Notes: generated by a model not told the origin, from the letters alone. A DNA stretch of 64,000 nucleotides from JBFELO01 sp041552055 (GCA_041552055.1 JBFELO010000009.1:1-64000); one strand, 5' to 3'. Positions 41,476 to 51,404 are shown, counted from the stretch's first letter. A program made the numbers and translations.

Positions 41476-42297
41476 TCACCAGTAGCGCTCGACGAAGACC
41501 TGGCCGGAGTGCTTGCGGCTGTGCTCCCTGAAACCGTCTTCAGCGAGCAACTCGACCATGTCATCGATCATGCCGGGATTGCCGCACAGGAACACCCTGC
41601 TGTTCGTCGGCGTGGGAGGAAAACCCCAGGCCTGATCGACGGCTGCCTGCTGCCACAGCTCTTGCACGTACCCTACGCGACCGGTCCACGGAACGACCTC
41701 TTCGTCGGGTCGGCTGATGGTGGGGATGTAGTGGAAGTCGTCACACAACCGCTCCATGGTCATCATTTCCGCGTGGTAGCCGAGGTCCCAGGAGTGTCGT
41801 GCACCCAGCAGCGCCGCGAACCGGCGGCCGCCACCGGCGGCCAAATTGGTGCGGAGCATGCTCATGTACGGCGCGAGTCCGGTCCCGGTGGCAACCAGGA
41901 CGACGTTGGCGTCGGCGGGCGCCTGCTCGAGGGTGAAGAGACCGGCGATCTTCGCGCCGAGCCACACGCGATCTCCGGGCTTCAGGGCGAACAATCGCGG
42001 GGTGAGCAACCCAGAGTGCACGAGGTTGATGTAAAACTCGAAGTACTCCTTCGAAACCGACGATGAGGCGATCGAATACGCGCGTCGGATCAGCTTGCCA
42101 GGCTTGGGCTCACCCTCGTCGGGATCGGAGGTCGTGCAGCGCGCCGCCTCGGGTGGCAGGCCGAGCACCGCGAACTGGCCCGGCAGGAACTCCGGCAACG
42201 GCCAGCCGTCGGGCACGACCCGCAGGACGATCAGGCCGGGCGCGACCTCGATCTTGTGGCTGACGATGGCGTTGAGGGCTGACTTCGAATCGTTCAT
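41476..42297 (-). CDS. fpr: Ferredoxin/flavodoxin-NADP reductase
   Basis: A 273-residue FAD enzyme exchanging electrons between NADPH and ferredoxin. FAD-binding RAYSIASS near residue 75, the NADP-binding VATGTGLAPYMSMLR, GARHSWDLGY, GRVGYVQE and CGNPGMIDDM are all in place. The C-terminus ends FVERYW, the aromatic end typical of the Fpr subgroup. ATG 42297 is chosen as the first codon before recognisable homology. The gene is divergent from the TauE/SafE permease, leaving 127 nt for promoters. Confidence 0.94.
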   Translation of the reverse strand: MNDSKSALNAIVSHKIEVAPGLIVLRVVPDGWPLPEFLPGQFAVLGLPPEAARCTTSDPDEGEPKPGKLIRRAYSIASSSVSKEYFEFYINLVHSGLLTPRLFALKPGDRVWLGAKIAGLFTLEQAPADANVVLVATGTGLAPYMSMLRTNLAAGGGRRFAALLGARHSWDLGYHAEMMTMERLCDDFHYIPTISRPDEEVVPWTGRVGYVQELWQQAAVDQAWGFPPTPTNSRVFLCGNPGMIDDMVELLAEDGFREHSRKHSGQVFVERYW

Positions 42298-42424
42298 CTC
42301 GACCACGGATAGTGTCGCATACGTGTGTTGAATTCCACAGGTCCGGCGGCGCCCGGATCGCTGCCTCCCCTTCGCCACCACCCTGTTCGCTGTGTCGCCA
42401 CCGTAACCGTTACACTGCGAAACC

Positions 42425-43174
42425 GTGGAGACGGTGTTCGACACCATTCCCCAGTTCGCCGCGGTGTGCCTCGCACTCGCGGTCGCCGAGGCTGTGTACG
42501 TCCTGCTCGGATTCGGTGCCGGTCTGATCGCGGTCGGGTCGCTGGCCCTGCTGATGCCCGAGGTGCGTGACGTCGTGGTCATGTTACTGCTGGTCAACCT
42601 TCCAGCCGAGCTCTACGTGGTCGGCAGCTCCTGGAGAAACGTAGCGTGGCGCGGAATCCTCGTTGTTTTCGCCGGAATCGCGGTCGGCATCCCACTCGGC
42701 GCGTGGCTGCTCGACCGGGGCGAACCCACCGCGCTGCTCACGATGCTGGGCGCCGTGCTGGTGGTCGTCGGTGGCGTTTTTCTGGTAGCGCCGCTCCAGA
42801 GAGCTGCTCCCGTGCCGTCGTGGCTCTCACTCCCGGTCGGTGTGGTCTCGGGCGTGCTGACCGGCCTGTTCGGAACCGGCGGGCCGCCGCTGATCTTCTA
42901 CTACCACTTGAAGGGCGTCGACAAGACCACCTTCCGAAGCAGCCTGATGGCCATCTTCCTGCTGATGACCTTTGTCAGGATGCCTTCGTACGCCGCGTTC
43001 GGGCTCGTGACCGGTCCGCGGATGTGGTCCGCGTTGGCGGTGATACCTGCCGTGCTGCTGGGAGCGTGGATCGGCTACCGGATTCACCTCAGGATCGAAG
43101 AGGCTGCGTTTCGCCGCCTGGTCAGCGCTGCTCTGGTACTGATCGGGGTGCTGCTCCTCGTACGCCGATTCTGA
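42425..43174 (+). CDS. TauE/SafE-family (TSUP) permease
   Basis: A 249-residue membrane protein with about eight helices in two related halves. The GFGAGLIAVGSLALLMPEV segment in the first half and the GLFGTGGPPLIFYYHLKGVD segment in the second are signatures of TSUP (sulfite exporter TauE/SafE) carriers, which move sulfite, sulfonates or other small anions. GTG 42425 starts a normal N-terminus. Nothing nearby fixes the substrate; fpr is its divergent neighbour. Confidence 0.9.
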   Translation: METVFDTIPQFAAVCLALAVAEAVYVLLGFGAGLIAVGSLALLMPEVRDVVVMLLLVNLPAELYVVGSSWRNVAWRGILVVFAGIAVGIPLGAWLLDRGEPTALLTMLGAVLVVVGGVFLVAPLQRAAPVPSWLSLPVGVVSGVLTGLFGTGGPPLIFYYHLKGVDKTTFRSSLMAIFLLMTFVRMPSYAAFGLVTGPRMWSALAVIPAVLLGAWIGYRIHLRIEEAAFRRLVSAALVLIGVLLLVRRF

Positions 43175-43196
43175 TCCCATCGAGGCGCGTGTGCCC

Positions 43197-43219
43197 CCCC
43201 GTTTCCGTCTCCGTCTCCG
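43197..43219. repeat. Single-arm copy of the GTNYCC hexamer family
   Basis: A short CCGTTT/CCGTCT/CCGTCT run in the 102-nt gap between the convergent TSUP permease and FGGY kinase genes. No facing purine arm is seen, so no hairpin is expected. Confidence 0.75.
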
Positions 43220-43276
43220 CATCCTCGTCCGAAGAACGCGTTGACTCCCGTTGGCAGAGAGGGATCAGGCCGTCAC

Positions 43277-44875
43277 CTACCGCGCTCCCGATCCGGCCGT
43301 GCCGACCCCGGTCGGCGGCTTCGGATAGCCCGTGATCCGGCGGATCTGCTCGTACAGCGGTCGCAGCCTGCGGTACATCTTGAGGTAGACATCCCGGTAC
43401 AACGCGTCGTAGAGGGAACGGTTGGCCTCGTCGGGCTCGAACTGACGGCCGACCCGGGTCATCTCCCCGACTGCCGTCGTGAAGTCGGTGTGAATCCCGA
43501 GACCGACCGCGGCGTCGATCGCGGCTCCCAGGCCGGACGCCTCGTAGACGTGCGGGCGGGCCGTCGGGAGTCCGAAGATGTCGGCCGTGATCTGCATCGC
43601 TGCATCGCTCTGCGAGCCGCCACCGGCGACTCGGATTTCGGACATCGTGACGCGGGTACGCCGCTGACACCGCTCCGCGCCTTCGCGCAGCGCGTACGCC
43701 AGACCCTCGAGAATGGCGCGATAGACGTGTGCCCTGGTGTGAACGTCGCCGAATCCGATCACCGCACCCTTGGCCTCGGGGCCCGGCACCTTGACTCCGG
43801 GCGACCAGTAGGGCTGCAGCACCAGACCCATCGAGCCGGGCGGCACGGCATTGACCAGTTCGTCAAACAGGTCCTCGGGCACGACGCCCCGTTCATCGGC
43901 CAGCCGCTGCTCGCGATACCCGAACTCCCGCTTGAACCACGACACCATCCAGTAGCCGCGGAGAATCTGAATCTCGAGGGTGTACGCACCCGGAACCGCT
44001 GCGGGGTAAGGAGGGATCATCGGGATCGCCTCGACGTACTTCTGGTGGGTGGTGTTGACCGTGGCGGTGGTGCCGTAGGACAGGCACCCGATGTGGGGCT
44101 CCAGGCACCCGGCACCGATGACCTCGCACGCCTTGTCGGCGGCGGCCGCTACCACGGGCAGACCGACCGGAATCCCGGTCTCCTCGGCTGCGGAAGGCGT
44201 GATTTCACCCAAGATCTCGCCCGGTGGCACCAGCTCGGGCAGCAGCCGCGGATCGACCGGCAGGGCCAGCCATTTCCAGTCGCGCGGACCGGCCCATGTG
44301 AGGCGGCGGTAGTCGAACGGCACGTAGCCGACCTGACAGCCCACCGAGTCTGCGAAGCGTCCGATCAGACGATGGGTCAGGAAGCCCGACAGCAACAGGT
44401 ACTTGTGAGTGTTTTCCCAGATTTCGGGCTGGTGGGTGCGAATCCAGTTGGCCTCGGCCTCGGCCTGGAAGTAGGCCACTGTTTCAGCCATGCGTACGAG
44501 CGAAAACGCGACCCCCCACATCCCACCCACGGGCCGCAGTCCCTCGGTCCGCCGCTGGTCGAGCCACACGATCGCCGGCCGCAGCGGGCGCCCGGCCCGA
44601 TCCACGTTGACCATGGTGGCGCGCTGGGTAGTCAGGGCCACTCCGGCGACTGCGTCCTTTGCCACCGGGCTCGACCGCCACAACGCCTGGCACGCCTCGC
44701 ACAGCGAACTCCAGTACAGCTCGGGGTCCTGCTCGGCCCAACCGGGGTGGGCCGAGTAGTACGGCTCGATCTCGACTCGCTCCTTGGCCACCAAAGTTCC
44801 CCTGGCATCGAACAGCAGGGCGCGGATGCTCTGGGTGCCGTTGTCGATGGCCAGGATGTGTTCGCCGTTCGCCAT
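43277..44875 (-). CDS. FGGY-family carbohydrate kinase
   Basis: A 532-residue sugar or polyol kinase. N-terminal phosphate-binding [20 protein letters not shown], then TTQRATMV and VWLDQRR. The C-terminal ATPase motif is [20 protein letters not shown] with [17 protein letters not shown]. Family members phosphorylate glycerol, xylulose, ribulose, erythritol and others. The substrate is not decided by the sequence I can read, but the arrangement is not that of strict glycerol kinase. ATG 44875 is preferred to 44881 because GGGGAG is then six nucleotides upstream. glpD at 55.7 kb is too far away to infer linkage. Confidence 0.88.
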   Translation of the reverse strand: MANGEHILAIDNGTQSIRALLFDARGTLVAKERVEIEPYYSAHPGWAEQDPELYWSSLCEACQALWRSSPVAKDAVAGVALTTQRATMVNVDRAGRPLRPAIVWLDQRRTEGLRPVGGMWGVAFSLVRMAETVAYFQAEAEANWIRTHQPEIWENTHKYLLLSGFLTHRLIGRFADSVGCQVGYVPFDYRRLTWAGPRDWKWLALPVDPRLLPELVPPGEILGEITPSAAEETGIPVGLPVVAAAADKACEVIGAGCLEPHIGCLSYGTTATVNTTHQKYVEAIPMIPPYPAAVPGAYTLEIQILRGYWMVSWFKREFGYREQRLADERGVVPEDLFDELVNAVPPGSMGLVLQPYWSPGVKVPGPEAKGAVIGFGDVHTRAHVYRAILEGLAYALREGAERCQRRTRVTMSEIRVAGGGSQSDAAMQITADIFGLPTARPHVYEASGLGAAIDAAVGLGIHTDFTTAVGEMTRVGRQFEPDEANRSLYDALYRDVYLKMYRRLRPLYEQIRRITGYPKPPTGVGTAGSGAR

Positions 44876-45083
44876 CGCCATCTCCCCGCTTCGGTCGCAC
44901 TCGGTTGGCCATTTGTACAGCAATTTCGACACCGACACCAGCGAGCCCGGCGGGAGATGACCGTGAGCCGTCCGTGCCTTTCATCGAACCGAGAGGCAGA
45001 TCCTCGGGGCCCGCGTGCAGGATCGGCGGAGGCAATCTGGTCAGCTTTGGGAAATCTTGGGTACCATCGTCTCGAGATTGCCG

Positions 45084-46361
45084 ATGGTATCCGCACCCGA
45101 CACGATCACCTCGCATTCCTCCGCCACGCGGCGTTGGATCGCGGTGATTGCGTGGATCGCGCTGATCTACACCACCATCCCCTTCGTCCGCCTGCTCCAG
45201 GCCTGGTTCATAGCCCACTGGGACAGGGAGTTGATCGGTTACGCCGTGATCGCCGTGCTCGTGATAGCGGCCGTCGCCGTGCTGCTCGCGCTGCGGAGCC
45301 TCAGCTCCCGCTGGTCGCCGGCAACCGCGATCTGGCTGGTGGTGATCGCGGCCGTCTACACGTGGTGGGCCATCAGCCTGTGGCGGGTCCCGGAGGAGGC
45401 GGTGCACCTGCTCGAGTACGGCGTGCTCGGAGTGCTGCTGTACCGAGCCCTCAGACCGCAGGTTCCGGACGCGTCCGTGTACGTGGTGGCGGCCCTCATC
45501 GGAGTGTTTGTCGGTACCCTCGACGAGGTCATCCAGTGGATCACCCCCCGCCGCTTCTTCGACTTTCGAGACATCTTCCTCAACTGCGGTTCGTGCGCGC
45601 TCGCGCTGGTGGCGGTGTGGAAAGTAGACGGACCGGGCCCGCAGCCGGTGACCGCCCGATCGCTGCGACGGGTCGTTCGCTCGGCGATCGCGGCGGTTAC
45701 ACTGTTCGCCCTCGTTCTATCCGTCACCCCGACACGAGTCCAGCGCTGGGCGGAGCGCTTCCCCGGGGTTTCCTTCCTGCAGTCGCCCGACAACGAGATG
45801 GCCGAGTACGGCCACCGCCACGTGATTCCAGGTGTGGGCAGGATTAAGTCGCGATTCACGGTCGAGCAGCTCCGGGCCGAGGATGCCGCGAGAGCCGACG
45901 AGGTGGCCGCGATCCTCGACCGCTACCCGAGCGAGAGGTACGGCAGATTCCTCAGGGACTACCCCCCGCAACGCGATGCTTTCGCGCACGAGGCGCGGGT
46001 CCACATCTTCAGCCGCGATCACCACCTCCTCAGGCAGGCCGAGTTCCCCGAGGGTTCTCAGGACTCCCGTCACCACGCATCGGTCGCCCTGCGCCAGCAC
46101 CAGATGCTCGAGAGGTTCTTCGGCAACACCCTGCGTGCCTCGCGCTACGACCTGCCGGCCACCGCGATCGACGGCCTCGAGCAGCAACTGCTGCCGGACC
46201 TTCTCTGGGACAGCTGGACGAGCCGCCACCTGATCACCCGGATCTCGGAGCGAGCACTGCGCACAGTGCTGGTCATCACCCTGCTCGGCCTGCTCGCCCT
46301 GGATCTTGGTCTCGGCGGACGCGGCCGCAGAGAGGCTCGGCCGGAAGGAGTCCCGACATGA
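45084..46361 (+). CDS. VanZ-like membrane protein with C-terminal extension
   Basis: A 425-residue protein. After an N-terminal helix, a VanZ-type four-helix unit spans about 45-190, with VHLLEYGVLGVLLYRAL and GTLDEVIQWITPRRFFDFRDI, the conserved Glu/Asp-containing VanZ core. A fifth helix (about 205-225) leads to a charged domain of about 180 residues (230-400) with no family that I recognise, then a final helix (LVITLLGLLALDLGL). VanZ in enterococci affects teicoplanin resistance; general function is unclear. ATG 45084 is the first codon before the hydrophobic region; an ATG at 45015 is possible. The stop overlaps the next gene (ATGA). Confidence 0.82.
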   Translation: MVSAPDTITSHSSATRRWIAVIAWIALIYTTIPFVRLLQAWFIAHWDRELIGYAVIAVLVIAAVAVLLALRSLSSRWSPATAIWLVVIAAVYTWWAISLWRVPEEAVHLLEYGVLGVLLYRALRPQVPDASVYVVAALIGVFVGTLDEVIQWITPRRFFDFRDIFLNCGSCALALVAVWKVDGPGPQPVTARSLRRVVRSAIAAVTLFALVLSVTPTRVQRWAERFPGVSFLQSPDNEMAEYGHRHVIPGVGRIKSRFTVEQLRAEDAARADEVAAILDRYPSERYGRFLRDYPPQRDAFAHEARVHIFSRDHHLLRQAEFPEGSQDSRHHASVALRQHQMLERFFGNTLRASRYDLPATAIDGLEQQLLPDLLWDSWTSRHLITRISERALRTVLVITLLGLLALDLGLGGRGRREARPEGVPT

Positions 46362-47290
46362 CAGGGCAGCGTTTCGAGGGGACCCGGCGTGACTTCCTGG
46401 TGGCAGCCGGTCTCGCCGCCTGCGGCTTGCCCGGTTGCGCGAGCTGGCCCGCCAAAGGAGCGGACGGGCAGACCCTCCGAATGGTCTTCTTCTCCGACGT
46501 CCACGCCCGCACCGAGTGGCAAACGCCGGCGGCGATGGCCCAGGCCGCCACCGCGATCAACGCCCGCAACCCGGAGCTGATCGTGGCCGGCGGTGATCTC
46601 ATCACCGACGGGTTCCAGTCGCAATTCGCCGCGGTCGAACCGCGCTGGCAGGCGTACCTGGAGATGCACCGCGCCCTGGACGCCCGCGTCGAACCGGTGC
46701 TCGGCAATCACGATCTGGTAGCAGCGGATCCGGATGACGGTTCGCCAGCCAGCCCAGACCCCAGGGCCGAGTTCAGGGAGTACTTCGGTCTGGATCGCAC
46801 CTACCGGTCCTTCGACGTCTCGGGGTACCACTTCATCCTGCTGGACTCGATCGCGGTTTCCACCGACGACCTCAGGTACCACGGCCGGATCGACGACTCT
46901 CAGCTCGCGTGGCTCGAACGCGATCTGGCAACCGTCGAGCCGGAGACTCCCATCGTGGTGGCGACCCACATTCCTCTGCTCACCTCGTTCTACCAGGCCA
47001 CCGAGGGTGCCACGGCCGCCGCGCCCGCCAACCGGGTCGTGAGCAACAACCGCGAGGTGCTCGAGCTCTTCGACGACCACAACCTTCTGCTGGTGCTGCA
47101 GGGACACCTTCACGTGGAGGAGATGCTGCGCTGGCGCGGAACCACATTCATCACCGGCGGCGCGGTGTGCGGCAAGTGGTGGCGCGGCGCCTGGCACGTT
47201 ACGCCGGAGGGGTTCGTGGTGCTCACGCTCCGGCCCGACCGCGTCGACTGGGAGTACGTCACGTACGGTTGGGTTGCACGACGCCCTTGA
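46358..47290 (+). CDS. Exported metallophosphoesterase (Tat signal)
   Basis: A 310-residue calcineurin-like phosphoesterase. Tat-type signal TRRDFLVAAGLAACG (residues 9-23) is followed by LPGC, so it may also be lipidated, although Pro in the lipobox is unusual. Metal-binding motifs in order: SDVHAR (DxH), AGGDLITDG (GD), LGNHD (GNHD), a His in VVATHIPLL and LQGHLH (GHxH). It acts outside the cytoplasm on an unknown phosphoester. ATG 46358 overlaps the VanZ-like gene stop by 4 nt, so the two are coupled and may act on the same envelope process. Confidence 0.9.
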   Translation: MTGQRFEGTRRDFLVAAGLAACGLPGCASWPAKGADGQTLRMVFFSDVHARTEWQTPAAMAQAATAINARNPELIVAGGDLITDGFQSQFAAVEPRWQAYLEMHRALDARVEPVLGNHDLVAADPDDGSPASPDPRAEFREYFGLDRTYRSFDVSGYHFILLDSIAVSTDDLRYHGRIDDSQLAWLERDLATVEPETPIVVATHIPLLTSFYQATEGATAAAPANRVVSNNREVLELFDDHNLLLVLQGHLHVEEMLRWRGTTFITGGAVCGKWWRGAWHVTPEGFVVLTLRPDRVDWEYVTYGWVARRP

Positions 47291-47296
47291 GCTGCC

Positions 47297-47416
47297 CGCC
47301 CGCCCGGGCATGGGGGCGTGGGGTCGTGAACGGAACAGCTCCGGGAGTCCCCCTCACGCCCGCAAGCCCAGCCCGGCACTCGTGTTGAGTGCCGGGCGGC
47401 CAAGCCCTCAAGCCCT
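47297..47416. repeat. Palindromic intergenic element with perfect 11-bp hairpin
   Basis: The gap between convergent genes is filled by a G/C-rich element. GCCCGGCACTC (47371-47381) and GAGTGCCGGGC (47387-47397) form a perfect stem around GTGTT, flanked by GCAAGCCCA and GGCCAAGCCCTCAAG. Upstream, GGGCATGGGGGCGTGGGG and AGCTCCGGGAGTCCCCCTCACGC match modules at 53.8 kb and 57.8 kb. No T-tract is present. Confidence 0.8.
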
Positions 47417-48358
47417 CTACTCCTCGAGTTCGCCCACAGTCTCCGGAATCGGCGGCAACGCCATCGTGAAAACATCGAACTTCGGATCGAACTGGGCCAG
47501 AAACTCTGGTCCCAGCGCCCGGTAGGTCACCCACATCGGCAGCAGAATCACCGTGCCGACGTACGGCAGGGCCACGATGCAACACGTGCAGCACACCAAC
47601 AGCGCGATGACGAACGCCACCGGGATCGCCACCAGCAGCACGAACAGCCCGTACAGGAAGAACCAGCCGGGATGAGCGCGCAGCCACGGCAAAAACGCCC
47701 GCCAAGCGTCCGTCGCCCTGAGGTCGAATCGGTACATGATCGGGATAACGAAATTCTCGAGCAGCAGCAGGATGTACGCGATCACCACCCCTATGACCAC
47801 TGCCAGCAGGACGCCGAAGAACATCCCCGCAAACGACAGACCCCGCACCGCATCGTGGAACGACAGGGTCGCGGCAGGCGCGAGCACCAGCAGCGCCACG
47901 CCCATGAGCACGACGAAACACGCGACGACAAAGCCGAAGCGCCACAGGAACAACGAGTTACCAAGCCGCTGAAAGCGCTTCCACGGCTCGACGATCTGGG
48001 CCCGATCGTGGACCACGTTGTCGAGAAAGATGAACTTGGCCCGCGAGCTGATCCACAGCAGCAGCAGCACGATCACGAGCAGAAGCGAGATCAGCAGCAG
48101 CCCGAGCGGCAACAGGAACACGTTTTCCACCAATCGGTCCCAGGCGTGGCCGAATTCCCGCAGGGCGTCGCCGGGGTGGTCCCAGTTGTCGCTGTCGAAG
48201 TTCGAGACTCCGGTCCCGCCGCCGGCCCCGCTCGCCAAACCTGCGAGCCACGCCGAAAAGCCGAGCACCAGCCACTTCACCAGATCGAACGGCTGGAACA
48301 ACATCTGCCGCATCCGCTCCACGGCGCGCGACAGCGGGTCCACAAATGTCATGGCCAT
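47417..48358 (-). CDS. Polytopic membrane protein, unknown function
   Basis: A 313-residue protein with about six to seven hydrophobic helices: one at about 27-47, one at about 80-103, and four more between 135 and 285. Notable features are FLDNVVHDRAQIVEPWKRF after the second helix, a short acidic loop (NFDSDNWDHP) near residue 52, and a CCTCC cluster in the last helix. It resembles bacterial DUF7544/DUF4013-like multi-helix proteins, but I cannot assign a function. The neighbours do not help: it is bounded by repeat elements on one side and a 180-nt gap without a gene on the other. Confidence 0.8.
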   Translation of the reverse strand: MAMTFVDPLSRAVERMRQMLFQPFDLVKWLVLGFSAWLAGLASGAGGGTGVSNFDSDNWDHPGDALREFGHAWDRLVENVFLLPLGLLLISLLLVIVLLLLWISSRAKFIFLDNVVHDRAQIVEPWKRFQRLGNSLFLWRFGFVVACFVVLMGVALLVLAPAATLSFHDAVRGLSFAGMFFGVLLAVVIGVVIAYILLLLENFVIPIMYRFDLRATDAWRAFLPWLRAHPGWFFLYGLFVLLVAIPVAFVIALLVCCTCCIVALPYVGTVILLPMWVTYRALGPEFLAQFDPKFDVFTMALPPIPETVGELEE

Positions 48359-48538
48359 CAGTCCTCCGTGCGGGCCTCGGCCTATCCTATACCTCCCCCG
48401 CCCTCAACGAGCCCGAAACCCTTGCTCCTCTTCCCATCGAACGCAAAAGACCGAGGAATGGTTCTCGATTTTGGCTTGCCACCCGGCAGCGACATCTCGC
48501 GGTGTCGAGAGATCCTAAGCGAGAATCGCGGGTCGATC

Positions 48539-51379
48539 TCACGCGTCGAGATCGAGGCACTCCGCCACGAGTTCGGCGATGTGCAGCGGATCGATACCGG
48601 TCAGGTGGCGGATCTGATGCCGGCAGCTGATCCCGGACGCCACGACCCGCGCGTCCCCGGGCAGCTGCTCGAGCATCTCCACCAGCTGTCGTGCCACCTT
48701 TCGCGAAAGCTCGTCCTTCTCTTCGAGCATGCCGAACGCTCCGGCCATGCCGCAGCATCCGCTCTCCAGTAGCGCGACCGAGGATTCCGGGATCCGCTCC
48801 GCCAACGTGGCCGCCCGGTCGGCCCGGCGCAACGCCTTGGCGTGGCAGTGGTCGTGAATCACGATCCGCGCCCCACCACCCCGCAAGGCCAGTGCATCGG
48901 GCTCGCTCTCGAGGACGTCCGCGATCAAGTCCTCGAACAGCACACAGCGACCGGCCAGTTCCTCGGCGCCCAGGATCCCCAGCTGCCGGTACTCGTCGAC
49001 AAACATCGACCAGCAGGACGGCTCGAGGAAGACGACCGGCAGATCGGCGTGGCGAGTCGTCAGCAATGCCACGTTGTGCGAACCGAGACGACGTGACTCC
49101 GCCACGAAGCCCCGACTGAAGGCGGGCCGCCCGCAGCACCGACGCCCGGTCGCCAGCCTGACCTCGAAACCCAGCCCTTCCAACACCTTGACGGCCGCAC
49201 GCCCCACCCGCGGCTCGTGGTAGCGCACCCAGGTGTCGTCCCACAGGACGACCGGGCCGCGCCACGCATCGGACCCGTGCATTCGTCGGGTGCGGAACCA
49301 CCGGTCGAACCGCCGGCTTGCGAACCGAGGCAGTGGCCGGTCCGGGTTGAACCCGACCAGGCGCTGCGCCAGACGTCGCCCCAGCGTCGAGCCGGAGGCG
49401 ACGTTCGCCAGCCACGGCAGCCACGTACCCAGCCGGCCGAGCAGATCTGCCGCAGCGACCACCCGATCCACGAGCGCCACACCGTTCGCTCGATGGCAGG
49501 CGTGCAGCAGCTCGGCTTTGAGCTGGGCGAGGTCCACGTTGGACGGACACTCGGTGCGGCACGCCTTGCACGACAGACAGTCACTCAAGGCCTCGTCCAA
49601 CTCTCGCGATCCCAACGCGCCACCTTCGAAGCGCCCCTCCAGCGCCGCCCGGATCGTGTTGGCGCGACCTCGGGTGGACTGAATTTCATCGCCGACGGCG
49701 ATGAAGGTGGGACACATGGTGGGCGCCTCCTTGAGGCACCCGCCGCAGCCGTTGCACTGCTCCAGGTTGCCTACGAAAGATCGATCCCGATCGACGAAGC
49801 CGAGCTGCGGCACGAAGGGCAGCACCAGATCGGAGCCGACACCGAGGCGCAGGTCTCGATCGATCTTGAAGCGACCCACATCGAGGATCTTGCCGGGATT
49901 CATCACCCCTTCCGGATCGAACAGATCCTTGATCTCGTGATTGGCGGCCACCAACTCCGGTCCGAGGTGATCCGCGATGTACTCGGTACGCGCGATCCCG
50001 ACCCCGTGTTCGGCCGCGAGCGATCCCCGAAACCGTAGCGCGAGTTCGGAGACGTCGTCAGCCACTTCCCGAAGTCGAGCCAGGTCATCGGCCCTGTGCA
50101 GGTCGAGGGTCGGCCGCACGTGAAGCTCGCCGGAGCCGGCATGCCCGTAGAACGATGCCTCGAGCCCGAGCCGATCGAGGATCTCGCGCAGCCCGGCCAC
50201 GTACTCAGGGAGCCGCTCCGGACGAACACAGACATCCTCGATTCCGGCAATCGGTTTGCCAGGGCCTCGGCAGCTGGTGAGGAGGTTGAGTCCGGCGCGC
50301 CGCACCGACCACACCAGCTCCTGTTGGTCGCGATCCCGGCACAGCAGCCGACGACGTCCGAGCCGACGGTCGGCCAACTCGGAGAACCCCCCCTCGGGCT
50401 CCTCGAAGAACTCCACCAGCAGGAGTGCCTCGCACGGATCCTCATCGAGCCCGAGCAGGGACCGCGCACGACCGAAGGCGAGCTGGCCTCGAGTCTGATC
50501 GAGCAGCAGTCGATCCACGTGTTCGATCGCCGCCGGCTCGAGATCGGCGATCTCCACCGCCGCTCCCATCGCCTCGGCCACCGAGTCGAAGAACAACACA
50601 CCGAGCGTCCGCCGTTGCGGCAGCGGCACCACGTCGAGCACCGCCGAGGTAACCACGGCCAGCGTGCCCTCGCTGCCGCACACCACCCGGCTGAGATCGC
50701 CCGGATTTCGCATGCAGTTGTCGAGGCCGTAACCCGGCCAGCTCTTGACCATTCCGGGTGGCATCCGCTCGGAGATCACGCCGGCGCGCTGCGCCACGAT
50801 TCGGTCCACCCCTTCTCGGATTTCACACAGATCGCCGCAACCGACGCCGATCTCGGCCACCGTGCCGTCGGCCAGGACGACTTCCAGCGCCCTGACATGG
50901 TCGACCGTGGTGCCGTACACCGGTGCGTGGGCGCCCGACGAGTTGTTCCCGATCATGCCACCGAGGGTCGCGCGAGAGGATGTTGCCACGTCCGGGCCAA
51001 ACCACAGACCGTGCGGCCTCAGAGCCGCATTGAGCCCGTCCAGAACCACGCCGGCGCCGACCTTCACGGTGCGCTGCTCGAGGTCCAGCTCGGAGATCTC
51101 ACGGTTGTGACGCGCGAGGTCCATCACGAGACCCTCCCCGACGGCACCCCCGGCCAGACCGGTGCCGGCGCCCCTCGGGGTGACGGTGAGCCCGGTCGCG
51201 GCGGCGGCCCGCACCACCGCCGCCGCCTCGGACGTCGACCGCGGCAGGGCGACCGCGGCCGGCTCCACCCGGTAGATCGACGCGTCGGTCGCGTAGAGCG
51301 TCCTGCTCAAATCGTCGAACCGCACCTCGCAGCCGCTGTCGGCGAGCGCTGCACGTTGCGCGGTGGTGAGCGGAGGCAT
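48539..51379 (-). CDS. FAD-binding/Fe-S oxidoreductase (YdiJ/GlcD-GlcF fusion type)
   Basis: A 946-residue fused dehydrogenase. Residues about 35-215 are a PCMH-type FAD domain (PRGAGTGLAGGAVGEGLVMDL, GNNSSGAHAPVYGTT) and about 255-480 the oxidase C-terminal domain ending EHGVGIARTEYI. Two ferredoxin motifs follow: CNGCGGCLKEAPTMCP near 540 and CLSCKACRTECP near 599. Two CCG domains (GRRCCGRPAF near 747, GCCGMAG near 873) complete it. This layout is that of D-2-hydroxyglutarate/D-lactate-type dehydrogenases such as YdiJ, passing electrons through Fe-S centres to a quinone-side partner. The substrate is an inference; D-2-hydroxy acids are expected. ATG 51379 opens the conserved N-terminus. Confidence 0.93.
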   Translation of the reverse strand: MPPLTTAQRAALADSGCEVRFDDLSRTLYATDASIYRVEPAAVALPRSTSEAAAVVRAAAATGLTVTPRGAGTGLAGGAVGEGLVMDLARHNREISELDLEQRTVKVGAGVVLDGLNAALRPHGLWFGPDVATSSRATLGGMIGNNSSGAHAPVYGTTVDHVRALEVVLADGTVAEIGVGCGDLCEIREGVDRIVAQRAGVISERMPPGMVKSWPGYGLDNCMRNPGDLSRVVCGSEGTLAVVTSAVLDVVPLPQRRTLGVLFFDSVAEAMGAAVEIADLEPAAIEHVDRLLLDQTRGQLAFGRARSLLGLDEDPCEALLLVEFFEEPEGGFSELADRRLGRRRLLCRDRDQQELVWSVRRAGLNLLTSCRGPGKPIAGIEDVCVRPERLPEYVAGLREILDRLGLEASFYGHAGSGELHVRPTLDLHRADDLARLREVADDVSELALRFRGSLAAEHGVGIARTEYIADHLGPELVAANHEIKDLFDPEGVMNPGKILDVGRFKIDRDLRLGVGSDLVLPFVPQLGFVDRDRSFVGNLEQCNGCGGCLKEAPTMCPTFIAVGDEIQSTRGRANTIRAALEGRFEGGALGSRELDEALSDCLSCKACRTECPSNVDLAQLKAELLHACHRANGVALVDRVVAAADLLGRLGTWLPWLANVASGSTLGRRLAQRLVGFNPDRPLPRFASRRFDRWFRTRRMHGSDAWRGPVVLWDDTWVRYHEPRVGRAAVKVLEGLGFEVRLATGRRCCGRPAFSRGFVAESRRLGSHNVALLTTRHADLPVVFLEPSCWSMFVDEYRQLGILGAEELAGRCVLFEDLIADVLESEPDALALRGGGARIVIHDHCHAKALRRADRAATLAERIPESSVALLESGCCGMAGAFGMLEEKDELSRKVARQLVEMLEQLPGDARVVASGISCRHQIRHLTGIDPLHIAELVAECLDLDA

Positions 51380-51404
51380 GGCGCTATTGTAGGAGGTTCG
51401 ACAG

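Noticed and set aside
43241..45847. Open frame of 868 codons on the plus strand
   Set aside because: It runs antisense to the FGGY kinase and across the start of the VanZ-like gene, without family motifs; a GC-content artefact.
47371..47397. Perfect GC-rich hairpin as a classical terminator
   Set aside because: No T-run follows on either strand, and its sequence recurs at 53877-53964, so it is better described as a repeat element.
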